This document shows, piece after piece, positions 20,534 to 32,700 of a stretch of DNA of 64,000 nt. The notes under the pieces are model-generated. The model worked only from the letters and a program-made list of their open reading frames with translations. It searched no databases and had not been told where the DNA came from. Within the stretch, counting starts at the first letter, position 1. The number at the start of each line of letters is the position of its first letter. Made by a program: the position numbers and the translations under genes. Source of the DNA: Madurella fahalii. Its lineage: Eukaryota > Ascomycota > Sordariomycetes > Sordariales. The stretch covers positions 744,001 through 808,000 of the forward strand of contig CM056880.1 of the NCBI GenBank assembly GCA_029876055.1. Direction: 5' to 3'.

Positions 20534-22075
20534 ATGACAGACACGCCGACGAAGCGAGGCAACGATGACAGGCCGACTGCAATCGCGGAGGAGACGCAGC
20601 AACAATCCATCTACTTCTACGCGGCTCCGGCCATCGGAGCCCGCGAGTGCGTTGGCTGCTTCAGCGTGGCCGACGTCCGAAAGCATCTTGGTCAGCCACC
20701 TCCTGCCAAGAACTCGTCATTGCAATACCGGTAGCGGATGCAAGTGGCTACCGAGCTGAAGCGACAAACCGGCATCGACCCGGCTGAGGATCTTGTCTCT
20801 GTCGTGTCCGAACACCATTTCCGTCTGGGCTGTCTCTGCGCCGAGCCACACCGCGAGTGTGACGATGCAGCGACAGCATCCGACTCCACACCACCCCATG
20901 ATTTTGGGGACTCCTCGACAAACACTCCGGGTAACGACTTGGAGAGCTTACGATTTTCGGCCACGCAGTGTTGCTAGTTTTGCTCCGTCATCTATGGCGG
21001 CATCAAGGCCTGTCCGCAGTGGGACGCAAGTTGAAGAAGCGTCTCTACCCTGGCCAAAGCATGAGGAGGCACGAACAGCCTCAAGTTTCCACTCTGTGGA
21101 TGTAAGATCGAGTTCTTCAGCCAAAAGGACCCGGTGCTTGAGTTCTACGCTGAATATAGAGAGTCGAAACCAAGGTGCAAGCTCTTCCCCGTGCGGGAAG
21201 AGCTTCCGGATCCAACAAATATCTCTAATTTAAGGGGTATTTGTCCAGAAAAACTTCAAACACTGCAACGCTATTCACACTTGCAAAGATTCCAGGGGTT
21301 CGGGCTTGCCGACCAAACTGCTCGACATACAAACTACGACCGGGAAGTATGCCATCCGGCTCGTCGAGACAAGGGACTTTGACAGCGAGGTAGCAAAGAA
21401 ACCATACGTCACACTTAGCCACTGCTGGGGAAGAACGCCTACATCCAAAACCACTCACGCAACATTGGAGATGAACAATAAAGGAATAGAGTGGTCAGCG
21501 TTGCCTCAGACATTCAAAGACGCTATCGCTATCACACATCTCCTAGGATACCGGTATCTCTGAATCGACGCACTTTGCATCACACAAGGGAGCGGGTCGG
21601 ATTGGGAATTTGAGTCGGCCCAAATGAACGGAGTCTACGCCAACTGTGCCTCATGCCGAGCGGTGACCGAGGCGCGGACGGGTCAGCGGCCTATTTCCCA
21701 GCTCCAACCTCTCGACGAGTTCATGGGAGCCCCTTGTCAGCCCTAAAACTTAACATGGAACGCGTATTCGTTTCGAAAGGAGACGCCGCATCGCCGGCTC
21801 AATGTTCCTCACCGAAGAGGAAGCAGTGCATATTTCGCAACTTCACAGCCGGGCCTGGTGCTTCCAGGAATACCATATGGCTCCCAGGATTCTACACTTT
21901 GACATCGATGAGTTGATGTGGACTTGCCAGGGAGGAAGTCGCTGCCAATGTGGATCAACGACGGCTGACGTAAATGACAAGTCCGTTCTACAACAGACCC
22001 ATGTTTTACACCAAAGTTGCCCTCAGCAATTTCCATGTTCGTGCGTGACCCTGAGCAGCTCACGAACTAGGTGAG
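20534..22075 (+). pseudogene. HET-domain (heterokaryon incompatibility) gene remnant
   Basis: Recognisable HET-domain protein pieces run in order on the plus strand. First comes an N-terminal region from ATG 20534 interrupted by an in-frame TAG at 20732. Then come a stretch reading CKLFPVREELPD (about 21176), the HET signature YVTLSHCWG (about 21405), LPQTFKDAIAITHLLGYRYL ended by TGA at 21561 where Trp is expected (followed by IDALCI), and finally RAWCFQEYHMAPRILHF (about 21860) in another frame. At least two in-frame stops and several frame changes make it non-functional. The TGA-for-Trp change fits a G-to-A transition. HET domains trigger cell death in vegetative incompatibility. Confidence 0.82.
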
Positions 22076-22306
22076 CTATGGTGAGCCTAGCCTACACAGC
22101 CGTGTGGCCTAATTTTGGTCCCTCGACTAAAGTTGCTATTTGGAGATTTCGGTACGTTCCTCGGTTTATGCTAACCATACTATATAGGGTGCAGCTATGT
22201 ACCATGCCATATTATGTACTGGTACATTAAATAATGTCCCAGTTGTGGAGCCAGGATACTGTGTACTATGCTACAGATTGAACTAGGATATCATGTACTA
22301 TCCCAC
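22076..22306. other. AT-rich tail after the HET remnant
   Basis: Short repetitive words such as GTACTATG and ATGTACT recur, and no gene is visible. Confidence 0.4.
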
Positions 22307-22690
22307 TGTAACACCCCGGATGTAGAGCACGGAATGTCGGATGGCTGATCGGAGCTGACCGGAGCTGGACTGGGGAAGCCGGACATCACCAAAGTATTGC
22401 CGGTATAACAGGAGCTCTCTGGAAGAGCCAGAGAGCGGAAGGCAGGCTCCAATTGATCACTTACCCACCCCCCTATCGTACGAGCTACCATCTTGTAGTG
22501 CAACCCCTTGTTCCCGTTGCCCCTGACGCAACCTTGCGTTACACCCACACCATGTACCAGAATATACCCGCCGTCCCAATTCTGGGACTTAACTTTCCAG
22601 CTTGCCAGGATTTAAGCTACCAATTTGGCTCTGAACACATAAATACAAAAAATCTGCACTTTATACAATTCAATTCAATTTAATTTAGTT
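22307..22690. repeat. Possible solo LTR or LTR remnant
   Basis: It begins TGTAACACCCCGG, a common fungal Gypsy LTR opening, has GC-normal body sequence, and ends in a CACATAAATAC / AATTCAATTCAATT region like an LTR promoter and polyadenylation end. No matching second copy or target duplication was found in the window, so this is tentative. Confidence 0.3.
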
Positions 22691-23388
22691 TATAGAGCCT
22701 ATACGCCCCACTAGTAGACAGGGAAAATGCCGTACCCCTTGACTGCGCTACTTTACATAACCTAGCTCCACTACTGTTTAAGGTGTCTATGTCCTCCACT
22801 GCCTGCCTGTTATCCCCTTACAACTTCCCTATTTTACTCATCTACTTGTTTATTACACTAATAATTTGGCCCACGTTCTGGCCTTTTTCCTGTAATAAAT
22901 TTGTATAATTCTTTCTCTGTGTTAATCTTATTGTCTTTTTTAATCCTTTGTGACTCTTTATATAGTTGGATATATCGTATTATGCTTGGCTTGTGTATAG
23001 CTCCGACCTGTACCACGGTTTGGACTTAGGGGTAAGTTTGAACTTATAGTAGTACAAAACGAAGTGGCCGTATCTCGTCCTATAGGCTATCAGGGCTACC
23101 ATTTTTCTCTGGGTAAGTCCTTATATATCTGGGTGTGTGTCCAGGCCTCACTATTTGTAGTTTGCTAGGGCATTATCCTTCCAGCACCCATCAACAAAGC
23201 ATTTTTACTCCTTTCTGGCCATAGACCGAACCCACGCAACGGTAAGTATCCCAATGGTTACTGCCCTACTTATCGCTTCTTTCGCGTTCCTTCACTAACT
23301 CTGCCTGGTATTTAATTTACACACTACGGTCCCACTACCATACTAATCCGCACGCCATATTCCCCTTGATCGCTTACCATATCCAGCC
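22691..23388. other. AT-rich degenerate DNA
   Basis: No intact frame and no recognisable motif. It is probably decayed repeat sequence between two HET fragments. Confidence 0.4.
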
Positions 23389-23684
23389 ATGCCGATTTCA
23401 TATATACCTCTGAACCCTTCCAATGTGGAAATTTGCCCCCTCAAGCTCTATCCGGCGCTAAGGGAAACCCCACCCGCTGCTCGTTGCAGACTGCATCCCT
23501 GGATGCGCATCCTATTTTTGAAGCTCTTTCATTCGTTTGGGGCGACGGATTCGTCATGAAGTCGATAAATGTCGACGGTAGTTGCAGTCCTCCCGTTTCC
23601 CCCTCCTCTTCTAATCAGAAATGTTATTTTTGCTCTCCCGTGCACGAGGGAACTCTACGCAGTGCTGAGCTTTACTTCCAATAA
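23389..23684 (+). pseudogene. HET-domain gene, N-terminal fragment
   Basis: ATG 23389 opens with ISYIPLNPSN, the usual 'Y.PL....' start of HET proteins. After a frame change near 23430 comes HPIFEALSFVWGD, matching the conserved YEALSYVWGD motif, then INVDG. The frame then degrades and stops at 23684. The catalytic-type core and C-terminus are missing. Confidence 0.7.
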
Positions 23685-23893
23685 CGCCAGGAGGCTGTCC
23701 TGGTGTGGACGGTAATAATATTGTGCCCCAACCCCAATAGTGCACATTCTCTGACTAGAGAAGGTATATATAGTCTGCTAGCATATACGTCCAAGATTCA
23801 AACCGACTAACTAGCCAAAACATAGATCCATAGACCTTCATATCCACCCACTCAATTCATTCCCAAAAAAAAAAGTTATCAACCAACAACTGC

Positions 23894-26849
23894 TTACCCA
23901 CCCCAACGTCTCCTCATCGTCACACTCCCCTCGCTGACTTTCACACCCTCCGTGACTCGCGTCCACCGGTCTACCCTCCAGATAAAGGCCTCCCATTGCT
24001 CCTTCTCCTGAAGTTTCTGCATCGCGTCGACCCTCGACCAAAACGCCACCGTCTTCGTCTTGCAGTCGTAGCTCAATGTGGTAAAAACACGAATCATATC
24101 CCTCTTCATCTCGTTCTCACTGAGACCTGTGAGCTTCGGCTCTGCTAGTTCGTCGCTCATCTCGTCCTCTCGTAGAATCGAGTGTAGCAGGTTGCCCGGG
24201 GGCGGCGCGGCGGCTCCTCCCTCCTCCGGCGACTTCCAGAATACAAGTATGAAGTGTGGCAGCCGCAGCTGCGAGTTGTCCTTGAAGTACGGAAACGATA
24301 CGGAATACTCGGCGATGTCGGTGGGGGCGAGGAGATGCCCGCGCGGGGTTGTGAGGCCGAATGGCAGCAGCGGACTCCAGATGCTGAGGAGGGTGGAGAG
24401 TTCTGCTGCCCAGGGGGCGGTTGACATGGCAAGCTGTGGGGAGACGGCATTGACGTGCTCAGGCGTGGTGATGACCGCCCGTGGGGCGCGCGCGGTTGTC
24501 TTGATGGCGCCGCTGCACAGGTCCGCGAGGATTCCAGAGAGCCAGTGGGCTGGGTAGCCAATGTCGGCGAGGTGGGCGATGAGGCGGAGGAAGGCGGTCA
24601 GGTTGAGCGGCGAGTACACGGGGCTCATGGTGACTGTCGGGCGTGTGAAGGGCACGCAGATCTTGAGGAAGAAACCTTGGAGCCACTTCTCCAGTGCCGG
24701 GCGCGATAGGAGATCTTTTCCTCTTGAAAGTCTTTTGGTGGAACATCGCCTCCAGACGATGTAGCCTTCAGTGATGAAGTCGATGGAGTCCAAGTGGGAA
24801 TAGCCGGAGTTCATGCGCATGGCTTGCAGCATGGCCGACTTGTCTTTAGGGCCGTCAACTTCATCCTTTGTGTACCCGGGTATCCGAGCCATTGCGAAGT
24901 GGTCCTTGATGCGGTTGTCGTCATGCAACACCAAGTACTCGGACTGGAAGTCCTGGTGAGATCTGAACTCGGGTGGGTTCAGGAGGACGGTGAACCTCAG
25001 ATTGGACTCGCCGTTTTCACGGAGCAGCGGCCGCGCGTAAAGAGCGACGGGGAAAAGTCCGCCGATGTAATCACTTCTGGCGTTAGAAAACTCTGTAAGT
25101 CAAACTTTGCGCCAGACGGTGAGAACGTACGGAATATTGCTCATGTGGATTCGGTCATACTTGCGGGGGAATTTGGCTGGATCGATTTTGGCATCCGGCG
25201 AAAGGGACCGGCTCTCGAGACAGTCCCAGCGAAGGCGCTCCATAATGTCAGTCATCTCTCCCACCATGGCTTCGATCATAAGCCGGTTCTCTCCCCCAAA
25301 TCGGACGAGGATCAGCGCTGTGGTGGCGAAGAAGTCTCCGAGATTCTCAAGCACCCCCTGGCCCCTGGAGATCTCTGGAAGCATCGTGGCAAGCTCGGTG
25401 GGATCACTCTCGATCGACGGCACCTTGGCCTCGTCGTCAACCATGGGGTATAGCGGATCGTTGGCGTTGTTGCGGGCTTCCGAATAGTCGAAGTCGATGA
25501 GGGTCAGATTGGTGACCCAGTTTTCGTCGATATGAGCTGCAAGCTTTTGTTTGGCAGCTTTGGATCCTTTTCTGTACTCCTCCATCATGGCGACAAGCGG
25601 CTCATCTCGTCTCTCGGCGAAGCCTTTGGACGGAAGGACCACGCCTAGGTCATCGAAACTCTTACGGTCGAGTTCAAAGCCTGGCTGTGCCTTCATACGG
25701 CGGTCGTGGCCGTACATGAGCGAGGTCTTGATCCTCTCACTCTTAATCTTCGCTACAACGGTGCTTCTAATAAGACGCGGGCTGTAACAACATTCTTGGG
25801 GAGGATTCTGCCATCGGCGGAGAACCTGCGCAACCGCCTTGCGGGTTGCTGGTGGGAGATAAAGCCAGTCATGTAGAGGCTCATCCTCGTTTTCAAGGCT
25901 ATGAAGGAGGGCTTCAATGTGCGTTTGAAGCTTCTGGTTGACGATTGCTGGCACAACCTGTGCAGCATACAGATATGCCATGACAGTGGGTGCGTCCTCA
26001 ATTCCCGGGGTGTTGTTGACCCTTAGGACCGAGTAAACAACTATCATGTCTAGAAGGATGAGGGTCCGGGCGATGGCGGCCGCATTGATGTCCACGAGTG
26101 TGATGTGGAGGTCCTTGCAGAGTCGCTTCTTCCGCGACATCTCCCGGATGCCCATCATGACAAGGGTGTTTAAGACATGACGTGCGTCGCCGCTACCGCA
26201 AAACATCAGCGCCACCGAGTCCTGAGACGAACAGGACTTTTGCAGGGGATCGTCGAAGAGAGTTTCTGCCATGTCGTGCCCGATCGCATAGTACTCGGTC
26301 ATATTCTCCAGATTGGTCATCAGTCGAGGGAGGCGATCAAGCATCAACATCCGGTGCGCTGGTGCATCCTCCTCACTTGCTGCGGCTGTCCAGGCACTGA
26401 GGGCTTCCAGCCCACCGAGGATACCGTCGGCGGAAGCACCATCCCCGATCTCCTCGGAAATCTTCCGGGCCTGCTCAAATCGTCTCCCGTGTATGTAGCA
26501 CTTTGCCAAGCGTTCATGGAGGGTCCTTTTCTTCCTAGCTGCCGCGTCCGAGTTATCCTGCGTGAGCTGAAGAGACTTGAGGATGTATTCGACGGCGGAA
26601 GAGTACTCTCCCAGCTCGAACTTGACGCTAGAAAGGTTGGACAGCGGCGTTGGGTCGTTAGGTGCGAGGGCCGCCGCCTTCTCATATTCGCGCCCAGCTA
26701 CCAGTACAAGTTTTCAGTCAATCAGCGATGAAAACTCGGACAGTTGGAGGTGAATCACCTTACTCACCTTCTGTGAGCTTTCCGAGCTTGTACAGCTCGT
26801 TGCCCTGCTTTCTGATGGTTTCAGCAATTGTCGCATCTGGAGCCGTCAT
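23894..26849 (-). CDS. TPR / DUF4470 domain protein
   Basis: Three exons, 26849-26768, 26697-25131 and 25073-23894, joined by introns of 70 nt (GTGAGT) and 57 nt (GTACGT...CAGAAG), give 942 aa. The first 27 residues (AETIRKQGNELYKLGKL) and the next about 60 form TPR-like helices. DUF4470 follows, centred on the motif FCGSGDARHVLNTL near residue 194. The second intron was placed because it restores the family motif IHMSNIPDYIGG and removes an in-frame TGA. The C-terminal about 390 residues are a single exon that follows DUF4470 in fungal relatives; no MYND finger is present. The biochemical function is unknown. The gene is intact, in contrast to the HET debris on both sides. Confidence 0.9.
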
Positions 26850-27554
26850 TTTGATTGTTTCACTGCTTTCATGACGCTGAATGCCCTAACTCGGGGAAGT
26901 TGCGTTGGGAGGAATGCGGTTGTTCCGTTGGGCTTGCCGCTAGCATTTTTTCTGTTTGGTTGCCCTGGGTTGGAAAGTGGGGCAGGCTTTGAACCCCCTC
27001 ACACCACCCTGACAGTGCCAGACGGCTGTGCAGTCACAATTCGACAGGACAGGTAGGTACGTACCCAGATACCTGGTTGTGGCGCGCGCGACCAGCGGGG
27101 CCAGCAACGTCCTGCACGGCGCTTTTAGGTAGAAGTCACCCCTCTGCTCGTCAGATAACTTTAGTCAGATTGGAGAAGATCACGCCCTAAGGATAGTAAA
27201 ATTTACCTATTTTCGTAAATAAGGAAAACAGGAATGGAGACTTAATGGGGGACGTACATTAGATTTTATATAACATCGGGAGGGAAGGGAAGAGGAGCGA
27301 GAAGGAGGTGGGAGGTGGGGGGGTGGTCCCAGTTTCTGGCTACCTGTGTCCTAAAACTGGGACCTTGCGAAAAGTTGCCATTTAAACTGTAGAGTGCTGC
27401 ATACACATCTAAACCATATTTGGCAATTTCTCTGATCATCTCCTGAGTAGTGCCTGAGTAGCGCCTGAGCAAGGTGGCTAGGAGTGGTGCGGGTGACTGG
27501 GGGTTGGTGAGGGCAACTTTAGGGTAAAACAACATATCGTGTTGAGGGATGTAC
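26850..27554. other. Upstream region of the DUF4470 gene
   Basis: About 700 bp containing the reverse-strand promoter of the DUF4470 gene. No gene is seen. A GGGAGGTGGGGGGGTGG purine run lies at about 27308-27327. Confidence 0.45.
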
Positions 27555-28288
27555 CCCCGCCAATAAAGCGGGCATCTGGAGACTTTTCGTCTATCGGTAC
27601 TCTGAAAGGACACTCATCAACTGGACTGACCGTTTGCCTGCCATCTCCGGGCTTGCCAAGCAGTTCCTCACCAAAGACAGCGGCTTTGCGCAGTCAGTCC
27701 CAGAAGAAAGCGAACATTTAACACTTTGACAAGATCAATCTCGGATCATACTTAGCTGGGTTGTGGTCAAACGACTTGACCATCGGACTCTGCTGGCGGA
27801 TCGACGACGGTCATCAAAAGCGAATACCCACTTACGTTGCGCCTTCGTGGTCCTGGGCCTCGGTTCGAGGACGAGTCAATTAACCGCACAACGTAGAACC
27901 TGAGTTCGAGGTGGCTGATGCGGTTTGCGAGACATCTGGGCTGGATCCGACGGGAACCGTGTCTGCAGGCTGTCTCACCCTCCGAGGGAGAACCATCCCG
28001 CTGGGCATTATTGCGTGCAACCAGGACGGGCGTCCACGCGTCCTGGTAAGGGGTCATGACCCCGATCTCGGGTACAACACCGACATTGGAATTTATCACC
28101 CCGATTCAGTGCCGGATGAGACCCGTGAATATCCAGCGTTTCCTTACTACGATCCCGACAGGCCATCAAGTGACCACAGGGTTATTGAGAGCAATGCGAG
28201 GGGTGTGTTGATGTCTGATGGTTGTGTGATGGTAGTCTCGCCTTCTGGGACGGGGGAGTCCTTTCGACGTGTTGGTGTGATAGATTAA
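27555..28288 (+). pseudogene. HET-domain gene, C-terminal fragment
   Basis: The plus strand encodes the usual end of a HET protein: WRLFVYRYSERTLI and DRLPAISGLAKQF (27575-27660), then after a frame change GSYLAGLW and APSWSWAS (27750-27860), a TAA stop at about 27880, and a last segment SGLDPTGTVSAGCLTLRGR to 28288. One frameshift and one stop separate the pieces. The N-terminal HET core is absent. Confidence 0.75.
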
Positions 28289-29753
28289 GTACAATCTCTT
28301 TGGTGGCCAGGAGGCCGGAAAGGCTCGTCTGTTCAAGAACTCTCAGAAAGAGCAGATTGTCATTATCTAGATTACGGCCCAGGCACTCTTCATTTCCCAC
28401 GCCCCTTTGCTCCTCATCTCCCCTCGCTCTACCGGAGAAAATCTTGGCCGCAAGCTGTAACCGCAGTAATCACATCCACTCAGTAGCAGCACTGGACATT
28501 AGAAGGACCAGGACACCGGCCTCTGCAAAAATCAGTGGGGGAGATTCAAGTTTCAGTATGAGAGGTATTGGGGGAATCGGAGAATGATGAAAATTGAATC
28601 GGTGCGCCACCAACGCCGGGGATTCATTTGTGTGAGAGGTATTTTGCAAAGGGGAGGATTTTGTGTGCGGTTGATGATTTGTTTCAGTAAGTGATGTGCG
28701 GTCAGACGAGTTGGATCCGTTTCCGCAGGGATTTCGGTTATCCTTGGCTGACGCTTAATCAACTCGATATGAGCTACTCGGGGGCGGAAACCGCGGGGAG
28801 GAGTGTGACTTACACGCTTCTGGTAGGTATCTAGACCAAGTTTTTATCAGTGTTCTTGCGACCTTTGCTACTAGAACAAACACAAACAACCTAGAGAACC
28901 CCCTAATAGTCAACAGCCCCCAATGAATCCGACGCAAATAATTGTAATATAGGCCATTCGTTTCGAAAGTCTCCATTGTCGAGACATGTTGAAGAGAGCG
29001 TTGGTAAAAAAAGCCAGAATAATATTGGTGTTGAAGAACCGGCACCCGAATCAAGAGTGGAAGGGCTGAATGAATAGACGAGAACAAGATACAGGCAAGT
29101 CTATATGCGCCAACAGCTGAACTTTGGGTGCCGATCTAGCATTCAGACGCCCAACTCCTTTGAGAATCAGTGGCTCCTTAGAGAGCCTACATAGCTGCCT
29201 CTCTATATTGCCCCCTATGCTCGAGTTAAAGGTGTATCATAACACACAAGGAAGTCGCCCACATGCCAAGACTAAGCCTAACTTGAGGGTTGAAGTTAGG
29301 TCTTGCGGAGTGAAGCCGGGAGGGTTAACTGGTGGTATTTCTAGGCGAGGATAATGCAGTGGTTGAATCATACACCCGTACTTGGTCTAGCCAGGGTGGA
29401 TTGATTAGTGACCTGGTAGATTGAAAGTCTGGGAACAGCTCATATTCTAGTCGAAAACAGACCGGATGGGATTGGATTGAAACTCATAAAGCGCAATCTC
29501 ATTACAATGGCAACCTCGTAACTCATATTGAAAGTTGGTAGACGCTCGCCCATAGGGAGCAGACTGATTGGTTAAAAAGGCCAGCTGTCAGATATCCTAC
29601 TCAAAATCCAAGCTCGTGAAACGACCGACTGCATACCATATGAACCAAATCAACAAGGGACAAGTCACGAGTCATCCACAGGAGCACGCTCGACCAGCTC
29701 CCGAATCGGACCAGACTCGGCCACCCCTTCCTCGCCTACACCTTTGTCGCCCT
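28289..29753. other. Intergenic region, no gene seen
   Basis: About 1.5 kb between the HET C-terminal remnant and the 3' end of the VIT/vWA pseudogene. No domain-supported frame is found on either strand. Confidence 0.45.
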
Positions 29754-32700
29754 CTAGTTGAATCGGAATCTGTACTCCTTCCAGTACCTTCTCATCCATT
29801 TCCACGAAGAGTTTTCCGAGATAGGATCGTGAAACGATATATTTCCACGCTGCTGTAAAAACTGGACCGCTTTCAGACGCATCATCTCCCACAGACTCTT
29901 ACAAGCGCCAAAGTCACGCTCAAGCAGAACAAGTGTGGCCAATGTAACCCAATCTTTCCGATGCCGATTAGGTGCGTAACGGCGCCCGCCTTTGTAGAGC
30001 AGGGTATTGATGATTTCGATGCCGAGGTAATTGGGTGCCGCGTCCCAGTCGAATCCACCGTCAAAGTGCTGGTACCGAAGCAAGCGGCGGATGACGTCCC
30101 GGCCCTCACGCTCTGATACCGGCTTAATGGCCGGTGTGGGCTGAGAGTCCGCTTTCGCGATAGCCTCCTGGTTGGCACTCGCCGCTGAAGAGTCCTTTGC
30201 TTTGGATTCTGGGATCGAATTGGGTCTATACGTAGAGACCAGCCGATTATTCGTAGGGTCATCCCCGGCGACCAAGTACTGGGTGAGCCTTTCAAGTGCA
30301 GCATCCGCGTTGTCGTTACCTGTAGGTGGTGGAAACACAGCTACGCTGCCGCCACCGTCGATTGCTGCCATGGAATGTGGGCCCACGGCTTCCTCTTGTG
30401 CCGGAGAACCTTCTTGATCCGAGTGATCTGGGGCGGGGAACGGGCAGGTAGGAACGAAATTAGGATATGCCATGGTCAAAATTGGACTTGGTGGCGCATA
30501 ACCTTCCGAGAAGTCATCGCTAGGATCGCCTGGCCAAGGTTGGACGTAGTAGGCTGAGTAAAGTGGTGTAGGACAGAGTACCGACAGAGGACTTGATGCC
30601 GGGTGGTTATGTTCCTGTACTTGGCTCCCGGAATGCCCCATTCGACCGGACTCCCCACCACAGCAAGCGAACTTTCTAGCCAGAGGGTTTCCCAAGTTTT
30701 ACTGGCTGGAGTAGTACCCAGGAACATGCTAGTTAAGTCAGTAGGTGTGGTTCTTTGTCGAGCAGGAGACATATACCCCTCATCTGGCGACGCTATTCTT
30801 GCCAGCGGCAAATCTACAAAGTGTCTATCAAACAACGTGGTGGCCTCAGAACAGTCATCGTATGCCCGTTTGACTCCTCTGCTGGACTTATCATCGTCTT
30901 GGTCAAGAGCTTTGGCCTTCTCCCCAAAATACTCCGATGTCCCAGAGCGCGCCGGAGGGTTGCCTCCAATCCCGTTCATCTCCGTGGTGCTCGCCGAAGG
31001 CGAAAGATGGTCGCTGCAGAAGGCCGAGTCGTGCAGAAGCTTTAGGGTTTCCGATGTTTGCCCATCTTTAGCAGCGCCCAGGGAAGCCGAAGGTGCGTCG
31101 AGACCAAACTTGGAGGGTACAGAAGCGGGCCAAGGCCCGTAACGCGCGGCGTGGGATATCCCGTTGCTATCAAAAGATGCTGGGAGCGGGGCATCGAGGA
31201 CGGAGAGTCCCTTTGCGTTACCGGGCGAGAGGCCGAGGCCAATGCGGTTTGCATCATCATCGCGCGGGGAGCCATTGGCAGACGTGAGATTCGAATTGTG
31301 TGTAGTGACCTGGCTCGAACTCTCAAAGCCCTTGGTTTTTCTGAGGGGTGTTATCAACGGTGCATCCGAATTGAAATGGAAACTGCTCAAATCCGTGGAC
31401 GAAAACGGCGGTTGCGAGGATGTTGGTGCACTCTGTACACCAGACGGTTCGGTTGGTCGGCGGACCGCGTTGCGAGAATGGACTTGCGAATACGTGGTTG
31501 ACATGGTTGACATGGCTAGCTGCGGGTGGTCAGATAGGGTGTTGACTTCCACGTTCTTCTTATCCACGACAACGTAATCACGCGCATCATAGACGTCGCC
31601 AGGACTGAGGACAGGGGGTCTGCATCGTGGTGGTGGGGGCACGCTTTGGTAAATAGTTGGGTGTGTAAGGTGAGAGAAGCCCGTAAACTGGCCTGATTGG
31701 CCTCCGTGGCCTCTATGGACCGACTGGCCTTGCGACATGGCTTGGAACAGGGCTTGCGGCCGGGCTTGCCGCCGGGTCCGCCAGCGGAGAGGCTGATTTG
31801 CGGGTACAATACTGGCTGGTAAAACACTGCCGTGTACAATATTCCCGTGTATAACTTCGCCGGGTGAGTAGTTATGATGGCGGGATGAGCCGGCTTTTGC
31901 GAGGCCCACGGGGCCTTTTAGTAGACCGTCAGTCCAAGGAGAGAGGGAGCTACTTCTCAATTGCGTTCCTCCGGCCGCCCCAGACGCGTAACCTTCGTCA
32001 CGCTGGTTTTCGATGAAAGCAACGAGCTTGGTTTGTCCTCGCGGTCGAAGAAGACCGTCTCCGGCGGCATCGTTGACCTGGATAATCCCGTCCATCGCGT
32101 CTATGAAAGGATCGTCCCCGCTTGACACATATGGCTCCTCGACGAGGAAGAAGCTGGTCCACTTGGACACAAGGGACCACTTGCAGGCGATGGCCTCGGC
32201 CTCCTGTCGAACTTGCGAGGCTTCAGCCCAGGTTCCCCGGAACGGCTTGTTTGGTCCCAGATGGAGATGGCTCTGGCCGCGCTCGAGATCCTCCAGCAGA
32301 GCCCATGCGGCGAGCTTGTGGATTGTCGAGTCTTTCTTCTACAGCGTATTCACAGGGACCACGGCGACATTTGAACTAGAACCGCTCTGGGCTTTCACTG
32401 TGATGATGTGAAAAGCAGCAGGAGACTCGAACATGAAGTATACTCGGCTGTGACTGAAGGGGTTGAGTGCGGAAATATCCGCTGGCGACCGTTGGGCCTC
32501 GGATAGGTTCAGTGCTGTAAGCGTCAGATCCGGGTTTATCGGTAGTGACCCAGCGAACTCACCTGTACTGTCTTGCGACGGAAACTCAAGGTGCAACGGC
32601 CCAAGATGGTCAGTCGTCAAAGCAGCCTTCATCATGCTGACAACCCGGTCTTCCCAGCCGTCCCGGACCGATGAGGGGACGACCTCGGCATATCCGCCTC

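Noticed and set aside
27266..27613. 115-codon reverse-strand frame upstream of the HET C-terminal fragment
   Set aside because: No domain, no leader, and it overlaps the recognisable HET sequence on the plus strand.
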